Notes under the pieces: model-generated
Told to the model about the DNA's origin: nothing
Databases searched by the model: none
The model's input: the letters and a program-made list of their open reading frames with translations, nothing else
Source: Promicromonospora sp. MEB111
GTDB taxonomy: Bacteria; Actinomycetota; Actinomycetes; Actinomycetales; Cellulomonadaceae
Assembly (NCBI RefSeq): GCF_030209445.1
Contig: NZ_JARVSD010000011.1
Location: 124,001-188,000 of the forward strand
Length of the DNA: 64,000 bases
Reading direction: 5' to 3'
Position numbers and translations under genes: made by a program
In this document: positions 17,400 through 25,465 of the stretch, piece by piece
Numbering within the stretch: position 1 is the first letter of the stretch
How the letters are laid out: each line of letters starts with the position of its first letter

Positions 17400-18400
17400 C
17401 GTGCTGAGCCTAGGACGGCCTCGGGTCGCGCCGTCGGCTCCGGCGCGTTGTGGGCACGGCGGTAGGCCACCGGGGAGAGGCCCAGGTAGGCGTGGAACTG
17501 CTTGCGCAGCGCGACCGGATCGCCGAAGCCGCACGCGGCGGCGATCCGGGCGACGGGCAGGTCGGTGGACTCCAGGAGCAGGCGTGCGTGTGCGAGCCGG
17601 CGCTGGTTCAGCCACTTGAGCGGGCTGGTGCCCGCCTCGCTGCTGAACCGGCGGGTGAAGGTACGCACGCTCATGTGCGCGTGCCGCGCCATGTCCTCCA
17701 GCGTGATCGGCTCGGCCAGCTGCCGCAGGGCCCACTCCCGGGTGGCCGACGTCGAACGGTCGGTCTCCCGGGGGACGGCGTGCTCGATGAACTGGGCCTG
17801 CCCGCCCTCCCGCCACGGGGCCGCCACGCACCGACGCGCCGCGGCCGCCGCGACGGCCGCCCCGTGGTCCCGGCGGACCAGGTGCAGGCACAGGTCGATG
17901 CCCGCGACGCCGCCGGCGGACGTCAGGATGCGCCCGTTGTCGACGAACAGCACGTCCGGATCGACCTCGACGTCGGGGAAGAGCTCGGCGAAGGTGTCGC
18001 ACAGCGTCCAGTGGGTGGTGGCCCGCCGGCCGTCGAGCAGGCCGGCCGCCGCGAGCAGGAAGGCCGACGTGCACAGGCTCACGATGCGGGTCTGTGGCCG
18101 GACCTGGTCCAGGATCGCGGCAAGGTCGTCCGGCAGCGTCCCCGTCGCGAGCAGGTGCTCGCCGGGCTCCTGGGTGGCGATCACCACGGTGTCCGCGGTC
18201 CGCAGCACCGACTCGTCGTGGTCGACGACGATGCGGAAGTCCTCGCGCGTACGGACCGCCCGGCCCCCGGGCGAGAAGGTGCTCACGGAGTAGAGCGGGG
18301 TGCCGTCGGCGGCGCGCGCCTCGTTGAACACGCGGGCGGGGATGCCCAGGTCCAGCGGCAGGACGCCGTCCAGAGCGAGGACGGCAACATGATGCGGCAT
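17396..18400 (-). CDS. GlxA-family transcriptional regulator (DJ-1/PfpI + AraC)
   Basis: A 334-residue regulator with an N-terminal amidase-like DJ-1/PfpI domain (HHVAVLALDGVLPLDLGI, RIVSLCTSAFLLAAAG with its conserved Cys, GRRATTHWTLCDTFAELFP). The C-terminal AraC domain carries two helix-turn-helix motifs (ITLEDMARHAHMSVRTFTR, LPVARIAAACGFGDPVALRK). The ATG at 18400 was preferred to an upstream in-frame start because the family begins at this MPHHVAVL strand. Its stop overlaps the histidine kinase start, giving an unusual three-regulator operon. It is divergent from the oxidoreductase gene at 18518, the usual arrangement for regulator and target. Confidence 0.92.
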   Translation of the reverse strand: MPHHVAVLALDGVLPLDLGIPARVFNEARAADGTPLYSVSTFSPGGRAVRTREDFRIVVDHDESVLRTADTVVIATQEPGEHLLATGTLPDDLAAILDQVRPQTRIVSLCTSAFLLAAAGLLDGRRATTHWTLCDTFAELFPDVEVDPDVLFVDNGRILTSAGGVAGIDLCLHLVRRDHGAAVAAAAARRCVAAPWREGGQAQFIEHAVPRETDRSTSATREWALRQLAEPITLEDMARHAHMSVRTFTRRFSSEAGTSPLKWLNQRRLAHARLLLESTDLPVARIAAACGFGDPVALRKQFHAYLGLSPVAYRRAHNAPEPTARPEAVLGSAR

Positions 18401-18517
18401 GGCCAGAATGGTACGACAGGTGACCTTCAGGCCACTCACTGGGCGCCGTCGGTGCGCCCCAGAGTGGGTCTCGCCGGGCGTTGGCCCGGCGATCGACCTT
18501 CAACGGACAGTGAGTGA
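18401..18517. promoter_or_regulatory. Divergent intergenic region between GlxA-type regulator and oxidoreductase
   Basis: This 117-base stretch separates two divergent starts and must hold both promoters, plus probably the regulator's operator. I see short repeated motifs (GGTCTCGCC, CACTCACTGG/CAGTGAGTGAGTGG) but no convincing -35/-10 pair, so the site is assigned by position only. Confidence 0.4.
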
Positions 18518-19486
18518 GTGGACATGAGCGAGGACACGATGCGGGCCGTCACCATCAGGGAGTTCGGCGGACCCGACGTGCTGACCGTCGAGCGGGTCGC
18601 CCGGCCGGAGCCGCTGCCGACCGAGGTGCTGGTCCGGGTGCACGCCGCCGGGATCAACCCGGTGGACTGGAAGACCCGTGCGGGCCAGGGCATGGCCGGC
18701 CTGCAGACGTTCCCGGCGATCCTGGGCTGGGACGTCTCCGGCGTCGTCGAGGAGGTGGGCTTCGGCGTCACCACGCTCGCGCCCGGCGACGAGGTCTATG
18801 CGCTGCCGTGGTTCCCGCGGCCCGCCGGTGCCTACGCCGAGTTCGTCACCGCGCCCTCGCGCCACTTCGCCCGCAAGCCGGACTCGATCGGTCACGTCGA
18901 GGCCGCGGCCCTGCCCCTCGCCGCGCTCACCGCATGGCAGGCGCTGGTCGACACCGCCGCTGTGCGGGCCGGGCAGCGCGTGCTGGTGCACGCGGGGGCC
19001 GGCGGCGTCGGGCACCTGGCCGTGCAGTTCGCGCGCCACCTCGGTGCCGAGGTCGTGGCCACGGCCAGCGAACCGAGGCACGCCTGGCTCAAGGAGCTGG
19101 GGGCCGACCAGGTGATCGACTACACCCGGCAGCGGTTCGAGGACGTCGCCGGCGAGGTCGACGTAGTGATCGACCTGGTCGGGGCTCATGACTACACCGA
19201 TGTGCGGTCGGTGTCGGTGACCCGTGCTGGCGGGTTGGTTGTGTCGATCCCTAGCGGAGTCTCTGAGCGGCTTGCGGTCGTGGCTCGTCGGGCTGGGGTG
19301 CGTGCCAGCGCGTTCCTGGTGGAGCCTGATGCACCGGCACTGACGACGATCGGTGGGCTGGTCGACTCTGGTGCGGTTCGGGTCGAGGTGGAGCGGGCTT
19401 TTGCGCTGGAGCAGGTCGCGGAGGCGCATCGGCTGGGGGAGGGGAATCGGACGCGGGGGAAGCTGGTGCTGGACGTGGCGGGGTGA
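18518..19486 (+). CDS. Zinc-independent MDR oxidoreductase (NADPH:quinone reductase-like)
   Basis: A 322-residue medium-chain dehydrogenase/reductase. The N-terminal GroES-like domain includes VRVHAAGINPVDWKTRAG, FPAILGWDVSGVVEEVG and LAPGDEVYALPWF. The Rossmann domain carries the nucleotide-binding motif VLVHAGAGGVGHLAVQFA and then ELGADQVIDY. The structural zinc cysteines are absent, as in quinone oxidoreductases. It would reduce quinones or activated alkenes with NADPH. The GTG at 18518 and the ATG at 18524 are both possible starts. Codon use in the last 250 bases becomes less GC-biased at wobble positions, but the frame is intact. Probably controlled by the divergent GlxA-type regulator. 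Confidence 0.92.
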   Translation: MDMSEDTMRAVTIREFGGPDVLTVERVARPEPLPTEVLVRVHAAGINPVDWKTRAGQGMAGLQTFPAILGWDVSGVVEEVGFGVTTLAPGDEVYALPWFPRPAGAYAEFVTAPSRHFARKPDSIGHVEAAALPLAALTAWQALVDTAAVRAGQRVLVHAGAGGVGHLAVQFARHLGAEVVATASEPRHAWLKELGADQVIDYTRQRFEDVAGEVDVVIDLVGAHDYTDVRSVSVTRAGGLVVSIPSGVSERLAVVARRAGVRASAFLVEPDAPALTTIGGLVDSGAVRVEVERAFALEQVAEAHRLGEGNRTRGKLVLDVAG

Positions 19487-19658
19487 TGCGGTGCTTCTGC
19501 TTACCTGATGCTGCGCGCCGGTCAGCTCCCCGAGCCCGTGGTGGTCGATGAGCGGGTCGGTTCGACGAGAGGTGCGGGTTCAGGACCGAGGGCGCGTCGT
19601 TCAGGGACGATCTCGGGATCGTGAAGATCTGGATGGTCCGGTGAGGTCGGCGTCGATG

Positions 19659-21212
19659 TCAGGGCGCCGGACGTAGCCGCAGAGCGCTCGGGGAGATCTC
19701 CTGCACCGCGGCGAGCTTCTCCAGCAGAAGGTCCGCCACCTTCTCCATCGGCTGGTCCTGCAGGCTGAGGAAGCCGTAGGTCGCGGGCAGCCCCGTGATG
19801 GGTGGCCGGTTTCCGACGATGAGGGGCAGCAGATAGTCCTCGGTCCGCTTGCTCGCCGCGTTCCTTCCGACCTCGTACTCGAACGTCGTCCAGTCGCGCT
19901 CGGGGTAGTCGTCGGACAAGCAGATGACCATGAACTGTGCCTGCTCCCCGTAGATGCGGGCGAGCCCGCGGCGTAGGTCCTTTCCCCAGAGCTCCGCCTG
20001 CTGGTTGAAGTCGTAGAAGACCTTGAGGTCTCGTTCCTCGAGCATCTCGACGAACTTTTGAACGACCGACCGGTCGTTCCCCGCGAACGACACCGCCACG
20101 TCGTACTCGTACCTCGACCGACGGGGGACCACCTCGGAGCTGACCTGGGTGAGGTCGAGGTGGTCGAGGTAGAAGCGGAAGGCCGGGTCATCGATCCGCA
20201 GGGTCCGGTGCTCGTAGGTAAGGGTCGCGTCCAGGCCGCTCTCCTCGATCACGGCCGGGAGGGAATCGATCGCGCGGCGGAACGCGCTCCTGACCCGGCC
20301 CTTGATGGCCGGGTCGGCGGTTCCGACGACGGCGGCGTCCAGCTCCTTGTAGGTGGTGCGGAACCCCTCGCTGGTTGCGGCGCGCTGGACGAACTTGAAA
20401 TAGACGTCGTGCACAGAACGCCGCCCTTGTGTCAGGCGGACGATCTTCCGGATGTAGCGGCCGTCGAACTGCTTGGCGATCTGCGGGGCGACGACGGCGA
20501 GGTCGATGGCGACCTGCTGCGGCTCCGCGGCCGTCCGCATCACGTCGGCCTCGACACAAGCAGACCGACAGATCGCCTGGAAGATCGACGGTGATCCCCT
20601 GGCGGCCCTGATCGCCGCACCACGGGTCGCGTCGTCGAACTTGATGTTGAGGGCGCGTTCCCCTTGGGTCATGAGCGTGTCCATGAACGTGTCGCTCTGC
20701 GTGCCCAGATACCAGGTGTCGTTCCGGATCGCGAGCTCCGGGTCGTGGCCGAGGATCGCGTCGCTCGTCTTGGCGATCCCGATCATGAAGACGCGGATGC
20801 CGCTCTCGTGCCAGAGCTTGAGGCGCGAGGCGAGCTGGGTGCGCGCCTTGAGCGAGAGGCGGTGGACGTCCTCGATCTTGATCAGGTCGAATTCCCGCAG
20901 CCTCGGCTCTACCGCCTTCGCCGTCCGCCCGACGCCGAGCTCGGCGCCGAGGACGGTGAAGATGCTCTGCGCCCCGGTATGGGCCCGGGCGTTGAAGGAG
21001 AGGACCCGGTCCGCGTCGAACCCGGCTGCTGCGAGTGCCCGCTCGGCGACGGTCGACTTGCCGCTCCCGGACGGTCCGACGAGGGTGACGTGCTTTCCCG
21101 GCGTCACGAGCGAACCCTTGAGTCGTTGTGTTTCGGCCGGCGCGACGTAGGTGATGCCCGACGCCTGCGATTCGTTGAAGACCTGGGCTAGCTGGTACAC
21201 GTCCCGCGTCAT
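19659..21212 (-). CDS. AAA ATPase with C-terminal TIR domain (putative defence NADase)
   Basis: A 517-residue protein. Residues 40-300 form an AAA/STAND-like ATPase: Walker A GPSGSGKST at 46-54, Walker B-like FDLIKIEDVH at about 108-117, then a helical region. Residues 368-500 form a TIR domain: YEYDVAVSFAGNDR at the first strand, LKVFYDFNQQAELWGKDL, FMVICLSDDYPERDW, then WTTFEYEVGR, where Glu445 is in the position of the catalytic glutamate of NAD-cleaving TIRs. Bacterial TIR proteins of this kind typically destroy NAD+ or make cyclic ADP-ribose signals after phage sensing. The ATG at 21212 follows AGGAG at good spacing. It is divergent from a HIT-membrane fusion gene, the likely partner. 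No known STAND family repeat domain is seen. Confidence 0.85.
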   Translation of the reverse strand: MTRDVYQLAQVFNESQASGITYVAPAETQRLKGSLVTPGKHVTLVGPSGSGKSTVAERALAAAGFDADRVLSFNARAHTGAQSIFTVLGAELGVGRTAKAVEPRLREFDLIKIEDVHRLSLKARTQLASRLKLWHESGIRVFMIGIAKTSDAILGHDPELAIRNDTWYLGTQSDTFMDTLMTQGERALNIKFDDATRGAAIRAARGSPSIFQAICRSACVEADVMRTAAEPQQVAIDLAVVAPQIAKQFDGRYIRKIVRLTQGRRSVHDVYFKFVQRAATSEGFRTTYKELDAAVVGTADPAIKGRVRSAFRRAIDSLPAVIEESGLDATLTYEHRTLRIDDPAFRFYLDHLDLTQVSSEVVPRRSRYEYDVAVSFAGNDRSVVQKFVEMLEERDLKVFYDFNQQAELWGKDLRRGLARIYGEQAQFMVICLSDDYPERDWTTFEYEVGRNAASKRTEDYLLPLIVGNRPPITGLPATYGFLSLQDQPMEKVADLLLEKLAAVQEISPSALRLRPAP

Positions 21213-21393
21213 CGCACTCCTCTGACCTGGGTGGAGATGCCTGGTGCCCGTCATCCTTCCCGACCGGCGTCGTCCGGCGCCACCACCGGTTGGCGGGTGT
21301 TTCCGTCATGCGAACCGTCTGGAAGGATCGTCACGAAGGTGACATCCGGGACACGGACAGTGGTGACGCCCGTGTCCTGCCCTGCGCGGAGAG

Positions 21394-22314
21394 GTGCCGA
21401 CCTTGACGACGTCCGACAGGTGCTCGTTCTGCAGGATCGTTCGCGGGGACGATCCGGCCGCCCGCGTGATCTACGAGGACGAACGCGTGGTGGCCTTCTT
21501 CCCGACCAAGCCGGCGGTCGTCGGGCACGTCCTCGTCGTTCCGCGCCGTCACGTACCGGACATCTGGGCGCTGGACGAGAGCGAGGCCGCCTACCTCGGG
21601 CGAGTCTGCGTGCGGCTCGCCGGCGTCGTCAGAAAGGCGCTCCGTCCCGAAGGCCTCAACGTCATCCAGTCGAACGGTGCGGCCGCCACGCAGACTGTGT
21701 TCCACCTGCACGTACACCTCGTGCCGAGACGGGCCGGGGATGCGATGGGACGCATCTGGCCCGCCAGGACGAGGTACTCGGAGGCCGAGAAGGACGAGGC
21801 ATGGGCGCTGCTGCGCACGGCATGCCAGACCGGGGTGGCTGTGGGTGACGGACCGAGCGGTGAGGACCGTCGCAAGCATCTTGAGCTCGTCCAGGCCGTC
21901 GTGACCCGTATGGCCGGCGCCTCGGCGAACGTGAAGACCTGGCTGCTCCCGGTGGTTACAGCCCTGTACGGGTTCGGCGTGACCGAACGGTCCGCCGGCC
22001 TGGCGCTGCTCGGGCTGGCTACGGTGCTCCTGCTCATGTACATCGACGCCAACTACCTGCGCGTCGAGCGTGAGTACCGGCAGCTCTACGACGCCGTCGC
22101 GCGGAACGCCGCGCCGATCAGAGCCTTCTCGCTGGACCCTTCCGGTGTCGCTGTGCCGGCGCGGCCGGGTTCGCGGCCGGGCCGGCTGGCGGCCGCGCGC
22201 AGGCCATGGCTGCCCGGCTGGAACGTCTGGAGGTCGTGGTCGATCCTGCCGTTCTACGGGGTGCTTGCGTTGATCGGTGTAGTGATTGTGATCAGTGCGG
22301 TGTGGCGGGCCTGA
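21394..22314 (+). CDS. HIT-family hydrolase fused to a multi-pass membrane module
   Basis: A 306-residue fusion. Residues 10-125 form a HIT domain with CSFCRIVRGD, VGHVLVVPRRHV and the histidine triad FHLHVHLVPR (H104, H106, H108), which cleaves nucleotide phosphoramidates, dinucleotides or AMP conjugates. From about residue 160 the sequence changes to HLELVQAVVTRMAGASANV, followed by hydrophobic helices near 181-196, 202-216 and 263-282, with RVEREYRQLYDAVA between. This recalls small membrane effectors seen in bacterial defence loci, but that is from memory. The GTG at 21394 has poor spacing to GGAGAGG; a TTG at 21403 is eight bases downstream of it and may be the true start. It is divergent from the AAA-TIR gene. 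Confidence 0.8.
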   Translation: MPTLTTSDRCSFCRIVRGDDPAARVIYEDERVVAFFPTKPAVVGHVLVVPRRHVPDIWALDESEAAYLGRVCVRLAGVVRKALRPEGLNVIQSNGAAATQTVFHLHVHLVPRRAGDAMGRIWPARTRYSEAEKDEAWALLRTACQTGVAVGDGPSGEDRRKHLELVQAVVTRMAGASANVKTWLLPVVTALYGFGVTERSAGLALLGLATVLLLMYIDANYLRVEREYRQLYDAVARNAAPIRAFSLDPSGVAVPARPGSRPGRLAAARRPWLPGWNVWRSWSILPFYGVLALIGVVIVISAVWRA

Positions 22315-22498
22315 TGCCGGGAGGGGAATCGTGCAGCGAGTGGACATCCGGCGGCTCCCGATCGCCGCCGTGTGACGACGCCACGCGGTCGGCATCTCTG
22401 ACCAGTCGCTATGCTCGGCGCTCACAGGCGTTAGATGGATTGTTGGCTGGACGCCTCAACGACACGCATCGCCAGAAGCCGTTCGAAAGGGCCCCGCC

Positions 22499-22786
22499 TT
22501 GAGTGCTTACGTCGTGTTCTTCAAGGAAAGCACGCACGACCAGTCCGAGGTCGACGCCTACTTGGAGAATGTCGGGAAGTCGTTCGAAAGACATGACGCC
22601 AAGATCCTCGCCGCATACGGCGAGCAGCAGATCCTCGAAGGCCCTGCACCCGAGGGAATCGTGGTGATCGAGTTCCCGACGACGGCCGCTGCCCGCGCGT
22701 GGTACGACAGCCCCGCCTATCAGGCGGCGGCGGAGCACCGGTTCAAGGGAGCCATCTTCCGAGTCGTTCTCGTGGAAGGTGCCTGA
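22499..22786 (+). CDS. DUF1330-like small protein
   Basis: A 95-residue ferredoxin-fold protein of the DUF1330/dimeric alpha-beta barrel type (YVVFFKESTHDQSEVDAYLE, EGIVVIEFPTTAAARAWYDS, YQAAAEHRFKGAIFRVVLV). Family members are small homodimers whose chemistry is mostly unknown. It starts at a TTG after GAAAGGG. The 184 bases before it hold no gene that I can see. It may be unrelated to the flanking defence-like genes. Confidence 0.82.
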   Translation: MSAYVVFFKESTHDQSEVDAYLENVGKSFERHDAKILAAYGEQQILEGPAPEGIVVIEFPTTAAARAWYDSPAYQAAAEHRFKGAIFRVVLVEGA

Positions 22787-22872
22787 GGGTCGATCGACGA
22801 TCCCTGCTTCATCGCCCCTCGCCGAGCGGCGTCGAAGTGGGGGGAGTCGTACAGCGGGGCAGAATCAACCTC

Positions 22873-23214
22873 ATGGACGACGCCACCACCATCGAGTCCG
22901 TCAGGGACCGACTCCGCGATTTCGCTCGCGCCCGGGACTGGGGCCAGTTCCACACACCGAAGAATCTTGCGATGGCGCTGGGTGGCGAGGTGGGCGAGCT
23001 TCTCGCAGAGATGCAGTGGCTCACGGACGACCAGGTCCACGAAAAGCTTGCCGACCCTCGCACGCGAGGCGATGTCGAGGAAGAGTTCGCCGACGTCTTC
23101 TTGTACCTGGTCCAGCTGGCCGACGTCTGCGGCGTCGATCTGGTACAGGCCGGCCACGCGAAGATCTCGCGGAACGACGGGCGGTTTCCTCCGCCGCCCC
23201 AGCCTGCTTCCTGA
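22873..23214 (+). CDS. MazG-like nucleotide pyrophosphohydrolase
   Basis: A 113-residue all-alpha NTP pyrophosphatase of the dCTPase/RS21-C6 type. The metal-binding E-x-x-E pattern is in GGEVGELLAEMQWL, and the E-x-x-D pattern in VEEEFADVFLYLVQLADVC; the N-terminal FHTPKNLAMAL is also typical of the group. It would hydrolyse (d)NTPs to NMP and pyrophosphate. The start is the ATG in CCTCATGGAC. It lies 145 bases upstream of the DUF2075 gene on the same strand; in other genomes I associate such small pyrophosphohydrolases with DUF2075 proteins, which suggests a joint nucleotide-defence role. That link is inference. Confidence 0.88.
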   Translation: MDDATTIESVRDRLRDFARARDWGQFHTPKNLAMALGGEVGELLAEMQWLTDDQVHEKLADPRTRGDVEEEFADVFLYLVQLADVCGVDLVQAGHAKISRNDGRFPPPPQPAS

Positions 23215-23358
23215 TTGGGCGAATCGCCCGTGCGCCGTCGACTCGCACGCGCCTGACCTGCCTAGACTCGACCTGCCTACGCGGCATCGACGGACTTCCG
23301 GCTTGACCTGCGGATATGTCCCCGCCGCACGTTCATTCGTGCTGCTCAGGGGACGTAC

Positions 23359-25272
23359 TTGTCGGTCATCCGCTACTCGGCGGCGTCGTTGTCGTCGTCG
23401 CTCACCTCAGACTCATCCGCTGTGGAGACGCATCTCGCAGACCAGCTCTCTCGCCAAGGTGTGTACGTCGGTGCGGGCGAGCGTCGCTCGTGGCGCAACT
23501 CGCTACCGGCTCTCGCTCGCGACCTGAGCGATGCCGGCCTGGACCAGGTGGAAGTGCTGCTGGAGCACCGCCTGCCGCTGACGTCGAAGCGAACTGACGC
23601 GATCCTCGCGGGAGTCCATCCGCGAACAGGAGATCACTCCTACGTGGTCGTCGAGCTCAAGCAATGGAGCGAGGCGCACCTGTGGGAGGACGACGACGCG
23701 CTCGTCGAGGTTGATGGCGCCGGCTATCTGTCGTCGCACCCGAGCACTCAGGTCGCGGGTTACGTCCAGTACTTGCGTGATTTCGCAAAGGCCTTCGAGC
23801 ACACGCCCGACCAGCTTCAGGGCGTCGTGTACCTCCACAACGCGACCGACTTCGGCGTCGGCGATTTGCTCGCGAGCAAGGAGCTCGCGCAGGCCCCCAT
23901 GTTCACGGGAGAGCGCCGCAGCCAGTTCATCGCGCACCTGCAGTCGCTGCTTGCCAAGGACGCGTCAGGTGCCGAGGCTGCAGACCGCCTCGTTCGCTCC
24001 AAGACCGCACCTTCCAAGCAGCTCATGTCTGTCGTGGCCAAGGAGATTCGCGAGCAGGAGCAGTTCGTTCTCCTTGACGAGCAGAAGACGGCGCGCGACC
24101 TGGTGCTGCACCAGGTGAAGAAGGCGGTAACCGCCGATTCCAAGTCGGTGGTCCTGGTGACGGGTGGCCCGGGTTCGGGCAAGTCCGTGATCGCGCTGTC
24201 GCTCATGGGCGAGCTTGCCCGGGAGGGCCGGACGGCGATCCATGCGACGGGTTCACGAAGCTTCACCCAGACGCTTCGAAAGGTCGCGGGGAAGGGCTCC
24301 ACGCGGACGCAAGGGCTGTTCAAGTACTTCAACAACTTCATGGAGGCCGAACGCAACGGCCTCGAGGTACTGATCCTGGACGAGGCACACCGCATCCGGG
24401 AGAAGTCGGTGGACCGGTACACCCGCAAGGAACTCCGCGAGCGGGCACGAGCACAGGTCGACGAACTGCTCGACGCGGCTCGCGTGCCCGTCTTCCTGCT
24501 GGATCAGAACCAGGTGGTGCGGCCCGGTGAGATGGGAACACCTGACGACATTCGTCTCGCTGCTGAGGCCAAGGGGCTCGAGGTGCGTCAGATCGACCTG
24601 ACCGATCAGTTCCGTTCCGGTGGCAGCCTCGCGTATATCGAGTGGGTCGAGCGCCTGCTCGGTCTGCGTGATGTCGAGGACGGACCTCAGCCGTGGGACG
24701 GCGTGGATGAGAACTTCGAGGTCGACGTTGTGGACTCGCCCGAGGAACTCGAGTCGCGGCTGCAGGCTTACCGAAATGCAGGCAAGGGCGCGCGGATGAC
24801 GGCCGGCTTCTGCTGGCCGTGGTCCGATCCCCGCGACGATGGGTCGCTCGTTCCGGACGTCACGATCGGCGCCTGGCAGCGTCCGTGGAATCTGCGTGGC
24901 GAACGCGCGGTCGGCGGGGCGCCGCCGTCTCCTTTGTGGGCGACCGATCCCGCTGGGTTCGGACAGGTGGGGTGCGTGTATACGGCGCAGGGGTTCGAGT
25001 ACGACTGGAACGGAGTGATCCTTGGTCCTGACCTTGTGTGGCGACAGGCTGCCGGTGCGGGTCGAGGGGCGTGGGTCGTGCAGCGGGCTGAGAGTCGCGA
25101 CGGGGAGCTGACCAAGAAGAGTGTCACTGATGCTCGGTTCGAACGGCTGACCCGGAACACTTACAAGGTTCTGCTTACTCGGGGGATGGTCGGGACGCTG
25201 ATCTACTCCACGGATGAGGAGACTCGGGAGTTTCTTCGGTCGTTGGTGTCTGGGCGGCGTCCGGCCACATGA
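23359..25272 (+). CDS. DUF2075 ATPase with N-terminal restriction-nuclease-like domain
   Basis: A 637-residue protein. Residues 60-190 contain a PD-(D/E)xK-like pattern (TSKRTDAIL with D80, then VVVELKQW with E99 and K101). From about residue 262 a DUF2075-type P-loop domain follows: Walker A VTGGPGSGKSVIAL at 267-280, Walker B EVLILDEAHRI at 336-346, VPVFLLDQNQVVRPGEMG, LTDQFRSGGS and a late helicase-like CVYTAQGFEYDWNGV. This suggests a nucleic-acid-dependent ATPase/helicase tied to a nuclease. It starts at a TTG at 23359. The stop is followed by a short hairpin and a 40-bp perfect palindrome. The neighbouring pyrophosphohydrolase may act with it. Confidence 0.82.
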   Translation: MSVIRYSAASLSSSLTSDSSAVETHLADQLSRQGVYVGAGERRSWRNSLPALARDLSDAGLDQVEVLLEHRLPLTSKRTDAILAGVHPRTGDHSYVVVELKQWSEAHLWEDDDALVEVDGAGYLSSHPSTQVAGYVQYLRDFAKAFEHTPDQLQGVVYLHNATDFGVGDLLASKELAQAPMFTGERRSQFIAHLQSLLAKDASGAEAADRLVRSKTAPSKQLMSVVAKEIREQEQFVLLDEQKTARDLVLHQVKKAVTADSKSVVLVTGGPGSGKSVIALSLMGELAREGRTAIHATGSRSFTQTLRKVAGKGSTRTQGLFKYFNNFMEAERNGLEVLILDEAHRIREKSVDRYTRKELRERARAQVDELLDAARVPVFLLDQNQVVRPGEMGTPDDIRLAAEAKGLEVRQIDLTDQFRSGGSLAYIEWVERLLGLRDVEDGPQPWDGVDENFEVDVVDSPEELESRLQAYRNAGKGARMTAGFCWPWSDPRDDGSLVPDVTIGAWQRPWNLRGERAVGGAPPSPLWATDPAGFGQVGCVYTAQGFEYDWNGVILGPDLVWRQAAGAGRGAWVVQRAESRDGELTKKSVTDARFERLTRNTYKVLLTRGMVGTLIYSTDEETREFLRSLVSGRRPAT

Positions 25273-25320
25273 TCAACTTCTGAGACCGGTCTCCCGGTTT
25301 CTCGGGAGTCGAACCTGGTC

Positions 25321-25360
25321 AGAGGCCCGGATCCGCGGAATTCCGCGGATCCGGGCCTCT
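25321..25360. repeat. Perfect 40-bp palindrome
   Basis: The two 20-base halves (AGAGGCCCGGATCCGCGGAA and its exact reverse complement) meet with no loop. It lies 48 bases after the DUF2075 stop and 105 bases before the integrase start. It could act as a strong rho-independent terminator in both directions, or mark an integration boundary. A smaller hairpin (CTCCCG...CGGGAG) lies just upstream at 25291-25308. Confidence 0.85.
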
Positions 25361-25465
25361 TCGCGTCCTGGGGTGTCGTGGACACCTATGGACGTGAGGA
25401 GCCCCGAATTGCCTCCCCGAGAGGCACGCAGGAGGCACGCCGATACGACCAGGAGGGAACCGACG

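Noticed and set aside
25285-25320. tRNA-like T-arm (GGTTCGACTCCCG on the minus strand) near the integrase
   Set aside because: No matching acceptor, D-arm or anticodon arm could be paired, so a tRNA attachment site is not supported.
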